19,225 nucleotides of DNA from positions 29,891 through 49,115 of the forward strand of contig HF996010.1 in assembly GCA_000432515.1 (NCBI GenBank). Reading direction: 5' to 3'. Under the pieces are notes generated by a model that was not told the DNA's origin, ran no database searches, and worked only from the letters and a program-made list of their open reading frames with translations. A program made the position numbers and the translations under genes. This stretch comes from Bacteroides sp. CAG:545. GTDB lineage: Bacteria > Bacteroidota > Bacteroidia > Bacteroidales > UBA932. Shown here piece by piece: positions 5,745 to 13,761 of this stretch (position 1 is the first letter of the stretch; each line of letters begins with the position of its first letter).

Positions 5745-7556
5745 ATGAAGCGATTATTCTATTTACTTGCAGGATTATCGGTATTGTCATGCACTCAGGA
5801 AATACTTCCAACAGACAGTAGCGATGAGGTTCTCCAGGAACAGGCTTTTTATATAACGACAGGAGATAATTCCACAAAGACATTATTTGTAGACAACAAA
5901 CTCGAATGGCAGGAGAATGATGCCGTAGGATTGTTTGTGGCGGATAAACTTGCAAACAAAAAGTTCCGCTGTATCGAAGCAAATAAGACATCAGCTACAT
6001 TCAAAGGATATTACAGCCCTTTCGAATCAGTAACGAATGCAACTATCTTTGCATATTATCCGTATTCAGAACGTGCATATTCCGAGGGTAAGCTTAACCT
6101 TGCTCTTCCAGAGAATCAGGTCGCACCATTCGACCCTTCTGCAGATTTCGTATTGGCTGGAGCCACAAGGGACTATGATAAAGAGAATCCAGATTTGAAT
6201 TTGTCCTTCGACAATCACATCTTCAGCATTGTCAAACTGACATTTTCAAATACAAACGCAGATTACTCTGACGAGGATATCTATGACATCGAAATCACCG
6301 CCCCAGAAGGAAGCATACTCACCGGTGAATTCAGCATTGACCCGAACAATGGGAAGGCTGCGGCTCCGAGCTTTATTTCGGAAAGGAGTTCAAACAGGGT
6401 TGTAATCTCTTATCCTGAAGGTTCTTACCCTAAATTGGGGACTGGCATCGAGCACACAATTTATGCTGTTGTCAATGCCGGTACTTATTCCGGATTAAAG
6501 GTATCTATCAGATGTTCTTCTCACAGATCATCGTTCGTTTCTTCAGAAACAGTTAATCTGGAGCCTAACCATATTTATAATGTTTCTAAAGTTTTTGACT
6601 TCGCTTCAGGAAAACAGGGAAAGAGTAAAAGGACTCTTCTGTATTGGGGAGATAGCATTGCAAATGATGTAGTTACATCGTATTTGCAGACACTTCTCGG
6701 GGATAGTTGGATAGTAGTCCGTGGTGGTGTCGGTGGTGATACACCGTTGGGGATTGCCGGAAGACAAGGTGCTATTCCTCTGGCGTTTAATGATAGTTTC
6801 ACAATTCCGGGGAACGGTGACCCGATTGAGTTTAAATCAGCACTTTATTCGACTTGGACTACCGATGGAAATCCTGCGTCGAACGTAAACGAATATACTA
6901 GGGTAAGTTTCGATGCATGGTTTCAAGCGTCATCTTGCTCCCTTATCAACAATTGTTATGTCGGAGAAGATAAAGTAGAATGTAGTATCATTTTCAATAC
7001 CTTAGACCAGAAAGTGTATATCCGTCGAATATCTGCTGGAGCTGATGTCAATGTTTCACCTGGTACCATATTGTATTCCAATGCTTCTCAGACGTATCCA
7101 CATCCTGATGTCACTTGCGTTTATAGTGGAGCAAACCGTAATTACAATAATTCTTACGAAGCTCTAGCCAGAATGTATATGGCTATGAAGAAATATGCTT
7201 CATATGAGTTTGGTAATCATAATTTCGTGGCTATTGGATTTCATATGGGGCATATCAGATTCTCAGCTTCCGACGAGTATACTTACTGGACTCCTGAATA
7301 CAGTAGGTGTTTCCAGAACACATTTGGCGACCAATACCTTGATTTAAAGACCTTTGGCAGTCAGAATGCTGAACGAATCTCTAAGGCGATAGGATGCCCA
7401 TTCACAGAAAAGGATAAGGAACTATCCGATAATGGGTATTGGACAAGTTCTTGGCAGACAGAGTATTCATCTAACGTACACCCTAACGCAAACGGCTCGA
7501 AAGCATTGGCATTCATGGTCTACGAAAAGATGAAAACTTTAGGATACTTAGACTGA
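5745..7556 (+). CDS. Fimbrillin-like lipoprotein with SGNH-hydrolase-like C-terminus
   Basis: This 603-residue protein has a lipoprotein signal (MKRLFYLLAGLSVLSC, Cys16). The N-terminal half is Mfa/fimbrillin-like, with STKTLFVDNKLEWQENDAVGLFV, YYPYS and a closing EPNHIYNVSKV. The C-terminal half opens with LLYWGDSIAND, the SGNH/GDSL block I with Ser near residue 304, and block II GGVGGDTPLGIAGRQG. After a beta-rich insertion comes IGFHMG where block III (GxND) is expected. It ends with NVHPNANGSKAL, which matches block V around His 579. The Asp usually three residues before that His is Ser here, and the Asn of block III is not evident, so activity is uncertain. ATG 5745 is chosen because the longer frame from TTG 5715 would start inside the terminator hairpin and spoil the signal peptide. 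It is probably an outer-surface protein with an esterase-like or carbohydrate-binding role. Confidence 0.82.
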   Translation: MKRLFYLLAGLSVLSCTQEILPTDSSDEVLQEQAFYITTGDNSTKTLFVDNKLEWQENDAVGLFVADKLANKKFRCIEANKTSATFKGYYSPFESVTNATIFAYYPYSERAYSEGKLNLALPENQVAPFDPSADFVLAGATRDYDKENPDLNLSFDNHIFSIVKLTFSNTNADYSDEDIYDIEITAPEGSILTGEFSIDPNNGKAAAPSFISERSSNRVVISYPEGSYPKLGTGIEHTIYAVVNAGTYSGLKVSIRCSSHRSSFVSSETVNLEPNHIYNVSKVFDFASGKQGKSKRTLLYWGDSIANDVVTSYLQTLLGDSWIVVRGGVGGDTPLGIAGRQGAIPLAFNDSFTIPGNGDPIEFKSALYSTWTTDGNPASNVNEYTRVSFDAWFQASSCSLINNCYVGEDKVECSIIFNTLDQKVYIRRISAGADVNVSPGTILYSNASQTYPHPDVTCVYSGANRNYNNSYEALARMYMAMKKYASYEFGNHNFVAIGFHMGHIRFSASDEYTYWTPEYSRCFQNTFGDQYLDLKTFGSQNAERISKAIGCPFTEKDKELSDNGYWTSSWQTEYSSNVHPNANGSKALAFMVYEKMKTLGYLD

Positions 7557-7627
7557 CAGACAATTATTTAGACAATACCCATAGTCTTCTCGCATAGGTG
7601 AAGGCTTTATAAATAAAGTATTATTCT

Positions 7628-7676
7628 GGGCTCCCCGTAGTTGTGATAACCGCAGGGGAGCCCTTATTTTTTTTCG
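7628..7676 (+). terminator. Strong intrinsic terminator after the lipoprotein cluster
   Basis: GGGCTCCCC (7628-7636) pairs perfectly with GGGGAGCCC (7655-7663) across an 18-base loop, followed by TTATTTTTTTTC. It closes the lipoprotein cluster. Confidence 0.85.
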
Positions 7677-7689
7677 TACTGATTCTTTC

Positions 7690-7802
7690 GAAATAAATCA
7701 TTTGAGCAAGAATGTCAGGAAGTATCGGGATATTTATCATCTACCAATAGATTGTTCAGGGATGGTCTTGGAGTTCGTCGAAGAAGAAGAGGGTATCTCC
7801 AG
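7690..7802 (-). pseudogene. Relic of a second AAA/DUF4143-type ATPase
   Basis: Read on the minus strand, 7788-7768 encodes FFFDELQ preceded by SGDTL, matching the Walker B region of the intact ATPase (GKTLIFFDEVQ). After an in-frame TGA, a shifted frame gives NLLVDDKYPD (around 7750-7726), matching KFLVDDGRY of the intact protein in the right order. The Walker A half and nearly all of the rest are missing. The right edge meets a 19-bp element shared with the upstream region of the intact gene, as if an internal deletion joined leader to mid-gene. The match is short and made by eye. Confidence 0.5.
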
Positions 7803-7807
7803 AAATA

Positions 7808-7826
7808 AACCAAAGTTCAGATAATT
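7808..7826. repeat. 19-bp dispersed repeat, copy 2
   Basis: AACCAAAGTTCAGATAATT differs at one base from 2789-2807. It lies between the ATPase relic and the following lipoprotein gene, where it now forms part of that gene's upstream region. Confidence 0.55.
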
Positions 7827-7831
7827 AGTAT

Positions 7832-7839
7832 TAAATTTG
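7832..7839 (+). promoter_or_regulatory. Possible -7 box for the 7863 lipoprotein gene
   Basis: TAAATTTG matches the -7 consensus exactly and is 23 bases before the ATG. No TTTG is found at the right distance upstream, so this is a half-supported promoter with a very short leader. Confidence 0.35.
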
Positions 7840-7862
7840 AAACAGTAACCAAAGAATAACAA

Positions 7863-9461
7863 ATGACTGAAAAGACACTGATTGTCGCAACTGCGATATT
7901 ATGCGCTTTCGGATGGTCCTGTTGCAATTCGACACAAGACCGGGCCGAAAAGTTGAACGCGGAAGCGGCCAAAGAGTACCTGACCCCTATCAGACCCGCT
8001 TCTGAGGGCCGCAACCCTTGTTGGAATGAGTTCTGCAAGAAGTTCACCTATGCCCCGACTTTCGATATAAAACCCTCAGAAGGAGCTGTCGCCTATAGGT
8101 TTAAGGTCAATGCTGAAGAAGGTTCCGGTGAATGGTCTTTCACTTCATCAGATCCTACTACTGACCTCTCCCCTATTTGGGCTTCCATCCCACCTTCCAA
8201 GGTCAAGCTGACCGTGCTTGCACTCGATGACAATGACAATGTGAAAGACACTGTGTATCAGCGCAGTTTCCTTAGGGATTTTCCTTTCGAAGGACCATAT
8301 AATTCTAATGTGAGACCGTATAAGGAGGCTGCTCTAATGGCTGCCCTTTATATCCACAAAACACCTGGTGTACAGAAATTCAAAGAGACATTGACACCTG
8401 ACCTGGACCTTTACTCGCATTTCACCTATGCTAACAAAGTCATCGGCGGTCTCATCCGCGTCGAATCCAAAATCGCGAAATATGTACCGGCATTGAAAGA
8501 AGACGCTCTGCTGATAGCGAAGAATGCGGCGCAGTTCCTCATGGAACAGAGCCGTCCCGAAGGCGACAGACTGGAGTTTTTCCCTCCTACATATTACGGG
8601 GACAAGGTAGCTTCCAAGAAGGACTGGAATATTGGCAGAACCATGACCATGGATGCTTGTTATTCCGGAAACGCTTTCCTCGACCTTTTCGATGTCACCG
8701 GTGACTCACTTTATTACGACAGGGCATTGAAAATCGCCGATACGTTCGCCAAAATTCAGAACGAGGACGGTTCCTTCCCTATAAAGGTGTTTTTCGAGAC
8801 CGGAGAGCCCGTAAACGGTGCCAAGGCTATGTTGCACCCGATTCTCAACTATACGCGACGTCTGGAGCGTGAATATGGCATTACGAAGTATGCCGACATG
8901 AGCGACCGAGCTGCAAAATGGATGAAAGAGGTAGCACTGGAGACTTTCGATCTTACCGGACAGTTCGAAGATGTCACTGTAGAGGGTTTGAAGCCATATC
9001 AGAATCTTACGAACTGCACGGCTGCTCCATACGCGTCGTATATTCTGAACGGGCATCCGACTTCTGAGGAAATAGAGGATTCCCGCGACCTTATCCGTCT
9101 GAGTGAGGACCAGTTCGTGCATTGGAATGCCCTGCCTAATAAGAACGGCGTGCGGCCTATCGCTATTCCTTGCGTTTATGAGCAGCACCGTTATCAGGTC
9201 CCGGTGGACAACAGCACGTGCAACGTGGCCAATGCTTATCTCGACTTGTATGAGGCTACTGGAGACAAACTGGCTTTTGCGAAGGCCAAGGCTCTCATCG
9301 ATAATCTCACTGTGGTTCAGAACATTACGAACGGACAGATTCCTACTACTTTCGATTTGCGAGATCCTGAGCGCAACAAGAAGCGGTCTTACTGGATAAA
9401 TTGTTCCAACGCTTCCATAACCATTCTGCTGCGTATGGCTGAATTGGTAGGAGAAGAGTAG
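7863..9461 (+). CDS. Lipoprotein with six-hairpin-glycosidase-like domain
   Basis: This 532-residue protein has a short export signal with a likely lipobox (GWSC, Cys20 or Cys21). Residues of about 40-130 form a beta-rich domain (YRFKVNAEEGSGEWSF...LSPIWASIP). The remaining 400 residues are helical repeats with alternating AYLDLYEATGDKLAFAKAKA-type hairpins (near 270-290 and 465-485), as in (alpha/alpha)6-barrel sugar enzymes. Conserved-looking patches include EFFPPTYYGD, GQFEDVTVEG and YWINCSNASI. The architecture recurs in Bacteroidetes proteins that I know only as unassigned six-hairpin proteins, so a polysaccharide-processing role is inferred and no glycosidase or lyase family is claimed. 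Base composition is richer in G/C than the fimbrillin-like genes before it. Terminators lie upstream and downstream, so it is probably transcribed alone. Confidence 0.75.
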   Translation: MTEKTLIVATAILCAFGWSCCNSTQDRAEKLNAEAAKEYLTPIRPASEGRNPCWNEFCKKFTYAPTFDIKPSEGAVAYRFKVNAEEGSGEWSFTSSDPTTDLSPIWASIPPSKVKLTVLALDDNDNVKDTVYQRSFLRDFPFEGPYNSNVRPYKEAALMAALYIHKTPGVQKFKETLTPDLDLYSHFTYANKVIGGLIRVESKIAKYVPALKEDALLIAKNAAQFLMEQSRPEGDRLEFFPPTYYGDKVASKKDWNIGRTMTMDACYSGNAFLDLFDVTGDSLYYDRALKIADTFAKIQNEDGSFPIKVFFETGEPVNGAKAMLHPILNYTRRLEREYGITKYADMSDRAAKWMKEVALETFDLTGQFEDVTVEGLKPYQNLTNCTAAPYASYILNGHPTSEEIEDSRDLIRLSEDQFVHWNALPNKNGVRPIAIPCVYEQHRYQVPVDNSTCNVANAYLDLYEATGDKLAFAKAKALIDNLTVVQNITNGQIPTTFDLRDPERNKKRSYWINCSNASITILLRMAELVGEE

Positions 9462-9475
9462 TCCGATAATCAAAA

Positions 9476-9515
9476 AAAACCAGGCACCGGAAACATAGTT
9501 CTGATGCCTGGTTTT
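9476..9515. terminator. Bidirectional terminator between convergent genes
   Basis: AAAACCAGGCA (9476-9486) and TGCCTGGTTTT (9505-9515) form a perfect 11-bp stem with A-run and T-run edges. It serves the lipoprotein gene on one side and glyS on the other. Confidence 0.85.
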
Positions 9516-9534
9516 ATTGTGATAAGGTCTGCCG

Positions 9535-11076
9535 CTATGCCAATCCTCTGAGGAGGTTGGACATATTCACCTTCTTGTCTATCATTGCACGAAGTTCTGA
9601 AATAGGCACTCTGACCTGTTCCATCGTGTCACGGTCACGTACTGTGACGCAGTTGTCATTGAGAGAATCATGGTCCACAGTCACGCAGAACGGAGTTCCG
9701 ATAGCGTCCTGACGACGGTATCTCTTGCCGATGCTGTCCTTCTCGTCATACTGGTAATTGAAATCATATTTGATTTCATCAACGACTTTCTGAGCGAGTT
9801 CAGGAAGGCCGTCTTTCTTGAGCAATGGAAGCACAGCAACCTTGATAGGAGCGAGCGGTGCAGGAATACGGAGCACAACTCTGGATTCGCCGCCCTCGAG
9901 TTCTTCTACTGTGTATGAATGAGCCAAAACAGACAGGAACATACGGTCCACACCGATAGATGTCTCTACGCAATACGGAGTATAGCTTTCGCCTGTCTCC
10001 GGATCGTAGTACTGAATCTTCTTTCCTGAGAGTTTAGCGTGGTTGCCGAGGTCGAAATCAGTTCTTGAATGGATACCCTCGAGTTCCTTGAAACCGAATG
10101 GGAAATTGAACTCGATATCAGTTGCGGCATTGGCATAATGAGCAAGCTTCTCGTGGTCGTGGAACCTGTAATTCTCTGCACCCATACCGAGATTCACGTG
10201 CCATTTCATACGTGTTTTCTTCCAATACTCGAAGAATTCCATCTCTGTTCCAGGCTTGCAGAAGAACTCCATTTCCATCTGCTCGAACTCCCTCATACGG
10301 AAGATGAACTGACGGGCTACAATCTCGTTTCTGAAAGCCTTGCCTATCTGAGCGATACCGAAAGGAATCTTCATACGGCCGGTCTTCTGCACGTTGAGAT
10401 ACTCTATGAATATACCCTGTGCTGTTTCAGGACGGAGATAAATCTTGTCATCAGCATTGCCGGTATTGCTGATCTGGGTGCTGAACATAAGATTGAACTG
10501 ACGCACATCTGTCCAGTTCGCTGTACCTGAAATAGGACAAACGATACCGCAATCCAGAATAATCTGCTTGTACTCGTTCAGGTCATTGGCCTTCTCAGCA
10601 GCTACATATCTGTTGTGAACCTGCTCATATTTGGCCTTTTCACGGAGGATATTCGGATTAGTCTCACGGAATTTGGCCTCATCGAAGTTTTCACCGAACT
10701 TCTTACGTCCTTTGGCAACCTCTTTCTCGATCTTCTCCTCTATCTTGCCGAGATAATCCTCGATAAGATTATCTGCACGGTATCTTTTCTTCGAATCCTT
10801 ATTGTCGATAAGCGGGTCATTGAATGCAGCAACGTGTCCTGAAGCCACCCATGTCTTAGGGTGCATAAAAATACAAGAATCGATGCCCACCACATTCTCA
10901 TGAAGACGGGTCATAGACTCCCACCAATATCTCTTGATGTTGTTCTTCAGTTCAACACCCATCTGGCCGTAGTCATAAACGGCTGCAAGTCCATCATAGA
11001 TTTCGCTTGAAGGAAAAATGAAACCATATTCCTTGCAGTGCGCAACCAGGACCTTAAAAAGTTCTTCCTGTGTCAT
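9535..11076 (-). CDS. glyS: Glycyl-tRNA synthetase (dimeric class II type)
   Basis: This 513-residue enzyme charges tRNA-Gly with glycine in the cytoplasm. It is the single-chain alpha2 type, not the bacterial alpha/beta tetramer. Class II landmarks are visible: the motif 2 region FRNEIVARQFIFRMREFEQME, motif 3 at GVDRMFLSVL, and an N-terminal FPSSEIYDGLAAVYDYGQMG typical of this subtype. The C-terminal anticodon-binding domain starts near APIKVAVLPL. The length is normal. It has its own consensus promoter in the 3' end of folK and stops just before a bidirectional terminator. Confidence 0.97.
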   Translation of the reverse strand: MTQEELFKVLVAHCKEYGFIFPSSEIYDGLAAVYDYGQMGVELKNNIKRYWWESMTRLHENVVGIDSCIFMHPKTWVASGHVAAFNDPLIDNKDSKKRYRADNLIEDYLGKIEEKIEKEVAKGRKKFGENFDEAKFRETNPNILREKAKYEQVHNRYVAAEKANDLNEYKQIILDCGIVCPISGTANWTDVRQFNLMFSTQISNTGNADDKIYLRPETAQGIFIEYLNVQKTGRMKIPFGIAQIGKAFRNEIVARQFIFRMREFEQMEMEFFCKPGTEMEFFEYWKKTRMKWHVNLGMGAENYRFHDHEKLAHYANAATDIEFNFPFGFKELEGIHSRTDFDLGNHAKLSGKKIQYYDPETGESYTPYCVETSIGVDRMFLSVLAHSYTVEELEGGESRVVLRIPAPLAPIKVAVLPLLKKDGLPELAQKVVDEIKYDFNYQYDEKDSIGKRYRRQDAIGTPFCVTVDHDSLNDNCVTVRDRDTMEQVRVPISELRAMIDKKVNMSNLLRGLA

Positions 11077-11114
11077 AACAGTTATATTAGTTTAATTATT
11101 TTCTTTGCAATCCA

Positions 11115-11145
11115 CAAATGTAGTCATTTGGCACTTGTTTTCAAA
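11115..11145 (-). promoter_or_regulatory. Consensus Bacteroidetes promoter for glyS
   Basis: On the minus strand, TTTG (11145-11142), exactly 19 bases and TACATTTG (11122-11115) match the -33/-7 consensus perfectly. Transcription would start near 11108, about 30 bases before the glyS ATG. The -33 box and spacer lie inside the last codons of folK. Confidence 0.85.
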
Positions 11146-11630
11146 GCAGGGCGAAATATTTCAGGGAAAGCGTTTTCTATCCCGTCAGTCGCAATCTGCC
11201 TCAGAGGCACCATAACAAAATCCCTTTCTGCCATCAGCGGATGAGGAACAGTCAGCCTCTCGGACGAAATCCGCCTGTCGCCGTACAGAAGTATGTCAAT
11301 GTCAATGTTTCTGGAATGATACACCCGGCTGCCGTCCTCCCTGTATTCCATAACCTCATTCCGGCCCAATTCCGTCTCTATCTCCTTACACGTTTCCAAT
11401 AACGACTCAGGGCTCACTGTACTGTCCACATTGACCCTTACAGCGCAATTCAAGAAGCTGTTTTCGGACTCGAATCCCCAAGGCTCAGTTTCAATGACGG
11501 ACGATTCCTTCTCCACCCGTACTCCAGGCGTGGAATCCAGCATTGACAAAGCCTTTTCGATGTACAGGTTTCTGTCGCCCTGATTGGAGCCTAATCCCAA
11601 ATAGACTTCTGTGGATCCGTTAGTCATCAT
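11124..11630 (-). CDS. folK: HPPK, folate pyrophosphokinase
   Basis: This 168-residue enzyme transfers pyrophosphate from ATP to 6-hydroxymethyl-7,8-dihydropterin in folate synthesis. Family motifs are all present: GLGSNQGDR near the N-terminus, FLNCAV in the middle, the SRNIDIDILLYG metal-binding loop, and VPHPLMAERDFVMVPL. The start overlaps the stop of the preceding sufT-like gene (ATGATGACTAA; TAA at 11622-11620), so translation is probably coupled. Either of two adjacent ATGs can be the start. The gene is the last of the sufS-led minus-strand run. Confidence 0.96.
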   Translation of the reverse strand: MMTNGSTEVYLGLGSNQGDRNLYIEKALSMLDSTPGVRVEKESSVIETEPWGFESENSFLNCAVRVNVDSTVSPESLLETCKEIETELGRNEVMEYREDGSRVYHSRNIDIDILLYGDRRISSERLTVPHPLMAERDFVMVPLRQIATDGIENAFPEIFRPALKTSAK

Positions 11631-11988
11631 CCAGTCCCAACTCTACTTTTGCCTCTTCAGAAAGCATGCTCTTGTCCCACGCAGGCTCGAAAATCAGGTC
11701 AATGCTGCAAGATTTGATGCCCGGAACATCCTCTACCGAAGCCTTCACATCCGCGAGTACCTCGTCAGCCATAGGACAGTTAGGCGCAGTGAAAGTCATC
11801 TTCACAAACACATCATGCGCCTTGTTTATCACCAGTTCATATATGAGTCCCAAGTCATAGACATTGACCGGAATCTCAGGATCATATACTTGTTTCAATG
11901 CCTTGATGACATCGGCATAGAACGGTGCTATTTCCTTGGCATCCTCCGCCGTCAGTATATCATTTTTATTCTCTTCCATATTCATCAT
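11620..11988 (-). CDS. sufT: SufT/MIP18-type iron-sulfur assembly factor (DUF59)
   Basis: This 122-residue DUF59 protein helps iron-sulfur cluster maturation, probably as a carrier or targeting factor. It has YDPEIPVNVYDLGLIY, followed by MTFTAPNCPMADEV with the conserved Cys, and FEPAWDKSMLSEEAKVELGL at the end, all standard for the family. It lies 20 bases after sufE in the same direction, and its stop overlaps the folK start. Of the possible starts 11988, 11985 and 11979 the first is given; the choice changes only a few residues. The symbol follows common use for this family and is by homology only. Confidence 0.88.
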   Translation of the reverse strand: MMNMEENKNDILTAEDAKEIAPFYADVIKALKQVYDPEIPVNVYDLGLIYELVINKAHDVFVKMTFTAPNCPMADEVLADVKASVEDVPGIKSCSIDLIFEPAWDKSMLSEEAKVELGLDDD

Positions 11989-12008
11989 TCTTATTTGTAT
12001 CCGCCTGA

Positions 12009-12431
12009 CTACTTGTTTTCAAGTGCTACTGCCTTGATAGTAGCTATCATTGAAGCAAGCCCATTGGCCCTTGTCGGCGACAGATTTTCTTTAAGTCCGA
12101 TTTTCTCAATGAAACCGAAATCAGACGAAGCTATTTCTTCCGGTGTTCTACCTGAATAAACGCTTATCAGAAGCGATATTATACCTTTAGTGATGATGGC
12201 ATCGCTGTCAGCCTTGAAATAAATCCTCCCATCCTGCACCTTATAATCAAGCCAAACCCTTGACTGACAACCTTTTATAAGTTTATCTTTAGTCTTGCAC
12301 TCTTCAGGATAGGCTTCGAGATTTTTCCCAAGGTCAATGAGATATTCATACTTGTCCAGCCACTCGTCATACATGGAGAAGGTATCAACCACCTCATTTT
12401 CAGCCTCCTGCAATGATTTATTCTCTTGCAT
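12009..12431 (-). CDS. sufE: SufE sulfur acceptor
   Basis: This 140-residue SufE-family protein accepts persulfide sulfur from the desulfurase SufS and passes it on for iron-sulfur cluster assembly. The catalytic Cys is in KGCQSRVW near residue 55, after the family's DWLDKYEYLIDLGK-like opening (here YDEWLDKYEYLIDLGK). FGFIEKIGL and LSPTRANGLASM follow as usual. It starts 28 bases after the sufS stop, consistent with one operon and a direct enzyme/acceptor pair. Confidence 0.95.
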   Translation of the reverse strand: MQENKSLQEAENEVVDTFSMYDEWLDKYEYLIDLGKNLEAYPEECKTKDKLIKGCQSRVWLDYKVQDGRIYFKADSDAIITKGIISLLISVYSGRTPEEIASSDFGFIEKIGLKENLSPTRANGLASMIATIKAVALENK

Positions 12432-12459
12432 AATATATTATAACATATTAATAATCAAT

Positions 12460-13686
12460 CTATTGTAGCATTTTCACAGCCTTATCCAAAGACTTTATGA
12501 AATACTCAGCTTCTTCCATGGTATTATACGGGGCCAATGAAAGCCTCAGCATGCCTGTGACTCCGAACCTGTCCATACAAGGCTCAGCGCACATCTGTCC
12601 GGATCTTGCCGCAATTCCCATCTTGTCGAGAATCAATGCCAAGTCTTCGTGATGCGCACCTTTCACTGAAATAGAAAACAGAGGAATCTTCTCTTCCATT
12701 GATGAAGGTACTCCGTACAATGTAATCCTCTCATCCTTCAACAACTCTTCCATCAGGTATTCCTTCACCCCGTCACAGTACTTGGTCAATGATTCATCCC
12801 TCATCATCAATGCCATCTCTATTGCAGGTCTGAGTGTTGGAACTCCTGTGAAATTCTGGGTTCCAGCCTCGAACTTTTCAGGGAGCGGAGCATAAGTCGT
12901 ACCGCTGAATTTGACAGTGGCTATCATCTCTCCGCCACCCATGTAAGGTGGCATCTTGTCGAGCCATTTCTTCTTGCCGTAGAGAACGCCTACACCTGTC
13001 GCCGCATAGATTTTATGACCTGAAAACGCATAAAAATCGCAGTCAGTCTTAGTGACATCCATCCCATGATGAACTATTCCCTGCGCCCCGTCGACCAACA
13101 CCGGAACACCTTTTGAATGACAGATTTCGACAATTCTGTCAATGGGATTGACAATTCCGAGCACATTGGAAATCTGAGTGACAGCGACAATTTTAGTCCG
13201 CTCTGTTATCAGGGAGTTCAATGAATCGACCATCAGATGGCCAGAATCATCCACCTTCAATACCTTCAGCACAGCTTTCTTTCTCTGGCACATCATCTGC
13301 CACGGAACTATATCCGAATGATGTTCCACTTCAGAAACTATGACTTCATCCCCTTCTCCCACAAAAGCCTCACCGAAAGAAAATGCCACGAGATTTATAG
13401 CAGCAGTAGTACCTGACGTAAATACTATCTCCTCGCGATGCTGTGCATTGAGAAACTGCCTGACATAATCTCGAGTATTTTCATATTCAGCTGTTGCTTC
13501 TTCTGACAGTCTATGTATTCCGCGATGTATATTGGCATTGGACTGAGTGGAAAGTCTATTCCACAAATCCAATACGGACTGAGGTCGCTGGGATGTGGCG
13601 GCATTGTCAAAATAAATCAATTGCTTTCCATAAATCTGACGGGAAAGCAACGGAAACATCTGACGTATTTCATTTACAGAAATCAT
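12460..13686 (-). CDS. sufS: Cysteine desulfurase SufS
   Basis: This 408-residue PLP enzyme removes sulfur from cysteine to feed iron-sulfur cluster assembly. TGTTAAINLVAFSFG marks the cofactor region, AFSGHKIYAATGVG carries the PLP-binding Lys, and RSGQMCAEP holds the active-site Cys near residue 360. The frame extends upstream to 13911, but that extension overlaps the divergent ruvA gene and the promoter region. ATG 13686 (MISVNEIRQMFPLL) gives the normal family length. The scaffold genes sufBCD are not in this window, so the desulfurase module stands apart here. Confidence 0.95.
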   Translation of the reverse strand: MISVNEIRQMFPLLSRQIYGKQLIYFDNAATSQRPQSVLDLWNRLSTQSNANIHRGIHRLSEEATAEYENTRDYVRQFLNAQHREEIVFTSGTTAAINLVAFSFGEAFVGEGDEVIVSEVEHHSDIVPWQMMCQRKKAVLKVLKVDDSGHLMVDSLNSLITERTKIVAVTQISNVLGIVNPIDRIVEICHSKGVPVLVDGAQGIVHHGMDVTKTDCDFYAFSGHKIYAATGVGVLYGKKKWLDKMPPYMGGGEMIATVKFSGTTYAPLPEKFEAGTQNFTGVPTLRPAIEMALMMRDESLTKYCDGVKEYLMEELLKDERITLYGVPSSMEEKIPLFSISVKGAHHEDLALILDKMGIAARSGQMCAEPCMDRFGVTGMLRLSLAPYNTMEEAEYFIKSLDKAVKMLQ

Positions 13687-13714
13687 AATCGGCCTGTTAT
13701 TGTATAATTCAATC

Positions 13715-13735
13715 TGCAAATTTACTAAATTTGCA
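13715..13735. promoter_or_regulatory. Back-to-back promoters of sufS and ruvA in one palindrome
   Basis: TGCAAATTT (13715-13723) and AAATTTGCA (13727-13735) are perfect inverted repeats around ACT. Each arm contains an exact TAAATTTG -7 box: plus strand 13726-13733 towards ruvA, minus strand 13724-13717 towards sufS. Neither has a good TTTG at -33, so both may be modest or activator-dependent. The symmetric site could also be an operator. Confidence 0.5.
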
Positions 13736-13761
13736 AGTAAAGTAATAATATTGATTCTAAT

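Noticed and set aside
7557..7627. Possible small RNA or tRNA before the terminator at 7628
   Set aside because: No cloverleaf or strong structure apart from the terminator was found.
8706..9473. 255-codon open frame antisense to the six-hairpin lipoprotein
   Set aside because: No recognisable domain; it mirrors a well-supported coding strand and crosses its full 3' end.
13323..13340. Further parS-like half-sites, for example TGTTCCAC in sufS and TGTTTCAC near 7052
   Set aside because: Only one arm is present in each case, so ParB binding is unlikely.
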